Assembly (NCBI GenBank): GCA_017445905.1
Contig: JAFSRX010000007.1
Span: forward strand, 51,551 to 115,550
DNA: 64,000 nt
Reading direction: 5' to 3'
Source of the DNA: Eubacterium sp.
GTDB lineage: Bacteria > Bacillota > Clostridia > Oscillospirales > Acutalibacteraceae
The notes beneath the pieces were generated by a model. The model was not told the DNA's origin, did no database searches, and saw only the letters and a program-made list of their open reading frames with translations. Positions within the stretch are counted from its first letter, which is position 1. Each line of letters opens with the position of its first letter. A program made the position numbers and the translations under genes. Shown here in pieces: positions 60,982-64,000 of the stretch.

Positions 60982-63006
60982 ATGAAAAAATCTGTGCTTA
61001 AACGCTCGAATTTAGCGTTTAATATTATCGGCGGTGTTATATTGCTCTTGTTGATGTTCAGCATAATCGTCAGCTTTATCGGTGTTGCAAGTTTAACAAA
61101 GTCTTATAAAAATGCATATAAAAATTCAACCCGCAATATCGCTGAAACTGCAACCCTGCTTGTCAACGGAGATAATATTGATCTTTATCTTGAAAACAAC
61201 GGAAACTCCGAAGAATACCAACAGAGCAAAACACGTCTTGATAAATACTGCGAAAAGATTAAGGTTTCTCTTGTTTATGTTATCAAGGTTGATACAAGTG
61301 ATTACGGACGTTTTACCTCGGTATTTAATTCTGTTGGAAAAGATACTCCTTATACTCCGTGGGAAATAGGCTATCAGCAGGATACAACCAACGATGAATA
61401 CAAAAAACTGTACAAACAGATTTACGAAGAGAATCTGGAATACGGAACTGTTTTCAGAACAAAGGATTTAAGAGGCGCACCGCCCCATATAACAACTCTG
61501 GTGCCTGTTAAAAACTCAAGTGGCGATGTTGTTAGTATTATGTGTATCCAGAGACCTATGGGAGAGCTAAAAGAAGCAATGCGCCCTTATCTTACAAATA
61601 TCGCAATTTCAACGGCTTTTCTGATGACGATGGTATCTCTGACAACGGCGTATTTTATCAGAAGAAGATTTGTTACTCCGCTAAGACACATAACCGAAGA
61701 AACAACCCGTTTTGCAAAGGAAAACAAGAAGGGCGAGTCACTACAGGGCATCAGCAAAATAAATGAAATAAAAACTCTCGGAAATGCTATTGATATGATG
61801 GAATCCGAGATGCTCAGCTATATTGATAATCTTACGGCAGTTACTTCTGAAAAAGAAAGAATCGGCGCAGAGCTTTCAATCGCAAGTGCAATTCAGGAAA
61901 ATTCTGTTCCTCATATCTTTCCGCCGTATCCGCACAGGGATGATATTGATATCTTTGCAAGTATGACTCCCGCAAAGGAAGTCGGAGGGGATTTTTATAA
62001 TTTCTTCCTTATCGACGATGACCATATTGCGCTTGTTATGGCTGATGTTTCGGGAAAAGGTGTTCCTGCAGCACTGTTTATGATGGTAACAAATATTTTA
62101 ATCAGGGAAAGTGCGCGCGTTATAAAAACGCCGAGCGGAATTTTAACATATGTTAATAACCGAATTTGCGAGCGTAATGCAGCGGATATGTTTGTAACGG
62201 TTTGGATCGGAATTCTTGAAATATCAACAGGAAAAATGATTGCCTCCAACGCAGGCCACGATGACCCGGCTGTTTACCGTAAAAACGGCGAATTTGAGTT
62301 TGTTAAAAGTAGGCACGGTTTAGTTGTCGGCGCAATGAGCGAATCAAGGTACAGTGACTTTGAAATTCAACTCGGCAAGGGCGATAAGATTTTTCTTTAT
62401 ACAGACGGCGTACCCGAGGCAACTGATAAAGATAATAAAATGTTTAGCCTTGAAAGAATGCTTGAATCTCTTAACAGTCACAGGGATGAAAAGCCTGAGG
62501 GAATTCTTGACGGAATAAATGATGATGTAAATAAATTTGTTGGCGAAGCTCCTCAGTTTGATGATTTAACAATGCTTTGTCTTCAACTGAAAGAAGAAAA
62601 TGATATGAAAACTTTAACGGTAGATGCAACAACAGAAAATCTTCACGAGGTAATGGATTTTATTGATTCTTTTCTCGAAGAAAACGACTGTTCTATGAAA
62701 GCGCAGACGCAGATAGATTTATCTGTTGAAGAAATTTATGTTAATATTGCGAATTACGCATACGGAGACAGTGTAGGTAAAGCTGAAATCAGTATTTCAA
62801 AGGCTGATGATGAGGTTATGATTGTTTTCAAAGACGGCGGTGTTGAGTATAATCCGCTTGCGAAAAAAGATCCCGATGTAACGCTCTCAGCTGAGGAAAG
62901 AAATATCGGCGGTCTCGGAATTTATCTTGTTAAAAAGAATATGGACAGCGTTTCATATGTCTATGAAAACAATCAAAACATTTTAACTCTGAAAAAAGCA
63001 ATCTGA
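60982..63006 (+). CDS. Membrane sensor with PP2C (SpoIIE/RsbU) phosphatase and C-terminal GHKL kinase
   Basis: The 674 residues contain, in order: membrane helix (about 13-36), extracellular sensor domain (about 37-205, cache-like), second helix (about 207-228), HAMP (about 229-282), PP2C/SpoIIE phosphatase (about 310-535; AKEVGGDFYNF, MADVSGKGVPAALFM, FLYTDGVPEATD, FDDLTMLCL) and GHKL ATPase (about 545-674; LSVEEIYVNIANYAYG N-box, FKDGGVEYNPL, GGLGIYLVKK G-box). Thus phosphatase and kinase for a STAS substrate are in one chain, with an external input. No sigma factor is adjacent. Confidence 0.9.
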   Translation: MKKSVLKRSNLAFNIIGGVILLLLMFSIIVSFIGVASLTKSYKNAYKNSTRNIAETATLLVNGDNIDLYLENNGNSEEYQQSKTRLDKYCEKIKVSLVYVIKVDTSDYGRFTSVFNSVGKDTPYTPWEIGYQQDTTNDEYKKLYKQIYEENLEYGTVFRTKDLRGAPPHITTLVPVKNSSGDVVSIMCIQRPMGELKEAMRPYLTNIAISTAFLMTMVSLTTAYFIRRRFVTPLRHITEETTRFAKENKKGESLQGISKINEIKTLGNAIDMMESEMLSYIDNLTAVTSEKERIGAELSIASAIQENSVPHIFPPYPHRDDIDIFASMTPAKEVGGDFYNFFLIDDDHIALVMADVSGKGVPAALFMMVTNILIRESARVIKTPSGILTYVNNRICERNAADMFVTVWIGILEISTGKMIASNAGHDDPAVYRKNGEFEFVKSRHGLVVGAMSESRYSDFEIQLGKGDKIFLYTDGVPEATDKDNKMFSLERMLESLNSHRDEKPEGILDGINDDVNKFVGEAPQFDDLTMLCLQLKEENDMKTLTVDATTENLHEVMDFIDSFLEENDCSMKAQTQIDLSVEEIYVNIANYAYGDSVGKAEISISKADDEVMIVFKDGGVEYNPLAKKDPDVTLSAEERNIGGLGIYLVKKNMDSVSYVYENNQNILTLKKAI

Positions 63007-63012
63007 AGCAAA

Positions 63013-63822
63013 ATGAGTTTTACTGTTAATAAACTTGATTTGAAAGACTTTGAAATGCAGTATGTCAGGTTCGGAAGAGGTGAAAAAACTCTTGTTATTC
63101 TTCCGGGACTCAGTATTCAAAGTGTTGTTTTTGCAGCAGCTTTAATTGAAAAGCAGTATGAAATATTTAGCAGGGAATTTACAGTTTATCTTTTTGACAG
63201 AAGAGATAATCTTCCGGAAAGTTACTGCGTTTATGATATGGCTGAGGATACGGCGAAGGCTATGAAAGAGCTTGGACTGGATAAAACCTGTCTTTTTGGA
63301 ACATCGCAGGGCGCTATGATGGCGCTTGTTATTGCCGCAAATCATAGCGAGCTTGTAAGCAGGCTTGTTATTGGCTCAGCAATTTGTAAAGCTGATGACA
63401 GCATTGACATTATTGAAGAATGGATTGAGTTTGCTCAAAAAGGAAAAACAGAGGAACTATGTCTTTCCTTCGGAGAAAATGTTTATCCAAAAGACTTCTT
63501 TTCTCAAAACAGGCAAGCTTTTATATCAATGGCAAAAACTGTTACTCAAGATAATCTGAAACGCTTTTTAATCCTTGCAAAAGGCACCCGCCACTTTGAT
63601 GCAAGCGAGTGCTTAAATAAGATTCAGTGTCCTGTTTTATTTATTAGCGATACCGACGATAAGGTTTTTGGTAATAATGCAGGCAGTGATATATTTAAGA
63701 AATTAAAAAACAATGAAAGCGCTCAGCTTTATATGTATTCAGGTTACGGGCATGCAGTTTATGATATGGCGCCTGATTATACTTATAGACTTTATGATTT
63801 TTTTACCGAAAACATCAATTAG
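63013..63822 (+). CDS. Alpha/beta hydrolase
   Basis: The 269 residues have the alpha/beta-hydrolase fold: VILPGLS oxyanion loop, nucleophile elbow GTSQG (Ser in LFGTSQGAMMAL), acid in FISDTDDKVFG and His in YSGYGHAVYD. No signal peptide is present. It starts 6 bp after the PP2C gene and is the last gene of the operon. The substrate is unknown. Confidence 0.85.
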   Translation: MSFTVNKLDLKDFEMQYVRFGRGEKTLVILPGLSIQSVVFAAALIEKQYEIFSREFTVYLFDRRDNLPESYCVYDMAEDTAKAMKELGLDKTCLFGTSQGAMMALVIAANHSELVSRLVIGSAICKADDSIDIIEEWIEFAQKGKTEELCLSFGENVYPKDFFSQNRQAFISMAKTVTQDNLKRFLILAKGTRHFDASECLNKIQCPVLFISDTDDKVFGNNAGSDIFKKLKNNESAQLYMYSGYGHAVYDMAPDYTYRLYDFFTENIN

Positions 63823-63859
63823 TCAGCTATTATTAAGTTATTGAAATCGGTATTCACTG

Positions 63860-64000
63860 AAAGGCGAGGTGCGATAACGAAGGTTAGTCCAAAAATCGCA
63901 TCTTTTCCGCCATAACTACATTAAAATGTCCATTAGGGCGTCAGCCCAAACGGACATTTGTGCTTTGTTCTGACAAAAAATCTGCTGATTTTAGGATGCA
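63860..64000. repeat. Second copy of the 278-bp element (left part, cut by window end)
   Basis: The 141 bases match 55202-55342 except for C instead of A at 63985. The left inverted repeat (AGGCGAGGTGCGATAACGAAGG) is intact. Flanking bases differ from those at 55.2 kb, which fixes the element boundary near AGGCG. Confidence 0.92.

Overview
The window looks like a low-GC, endospore-forming member of the Clostridia, probably a gut Oscillospiraceae/Ruminococcaceae-type anaerobe. Supporting this: spo0A and the spoIVB protease; a Firmicutes-order S10-spc-alpha ribosomal cluster with zinc-type S14 and L36; a flavodiiron oxygen-reducing pair plus rubredoxin; secreted BspA-type leucine-rich-repeat proteins; single dockerin-like calcium repeats; and an intracellular host-glycan utilisation cluster. 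The organism assignment is inference from gene content. No rRNA, tRNA or CRISPR array was seen.

Layout. 1-6068: the 3' part of dnaE, then pfkA, spoIVB and spo0A. 6291-7300: a small ribbon-helix-helix regulator divergent from a short secreted protein. 7496-23165: a strong promoter, a roughly 300-nt untranslated leader that may be structured, and 31 co-directional genes from rpsJ to rplQ (including secY, adk, map, infA and rpoA), closed by two tandem terminators. 23265-31069: a secreted leucine-rich-repeat protein, a MacA/MacB-like adaptor and permease without an ATPase, and an XRE regulator divergent from a second leucine-rich-repeat protein. 31208-32956 (minus): flavin reductase-like protein and flavodiiron protein. 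33081-43512: N-acetylhexosamine kinase, GH2 beta-galactosidase, MFS transporter, rubredoxin, GH30-like glycosidase, a GPH-type transporter with a long charged tail, and an anSME-like radical SAM protein. 43540-45713: an XRE-like regulator divergent from a membrane Ser/Thr kinase and a DUF5067-like protein. 45761-53391: a 1470-residue secreted PI-PLC-X/LRR protein and a LamG-LamG-GH43 protein, divergently transcribed. 53444-54041: a small DUF5684-like membrane protein and an orphan FeoB-associated Cys-rich protein.

54195-63822 is the most unusual region. It holds two nearly identical STAS proteins, a VanX-type dipeptidase, a STAS domain fused to an aminoglycoside-phosphotransferase/protein-kinase-like domain, a degenerate GHKL-ATPase-like domain fused to a dicarboxylate/amino-acid:cation symporter, a membrane sensor with PP2C phosphatase and a C-terminal GHKL ATPase, and an alpha/beta hydrolase. 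It reads as a partner-switching system with no sigma factor nearby and a transporter as a possible output. In the middle lie a frameshifted D-Ala-D-Ala carboxypeptidase gene and an unrecognised membrane protein, both on the minus strand.

A 278-bp element with 27-bp imperfect terminal inverted repeats sits at 55204-55481. Its left half recurs at 63860-64000, identical over 141 bp except for one base, and runs off the window. The complete copy appears to have inserted into the loop of an existing terminator hairpin and to have added about ten codons to the neighbouring carboxypeptidase reading frame.
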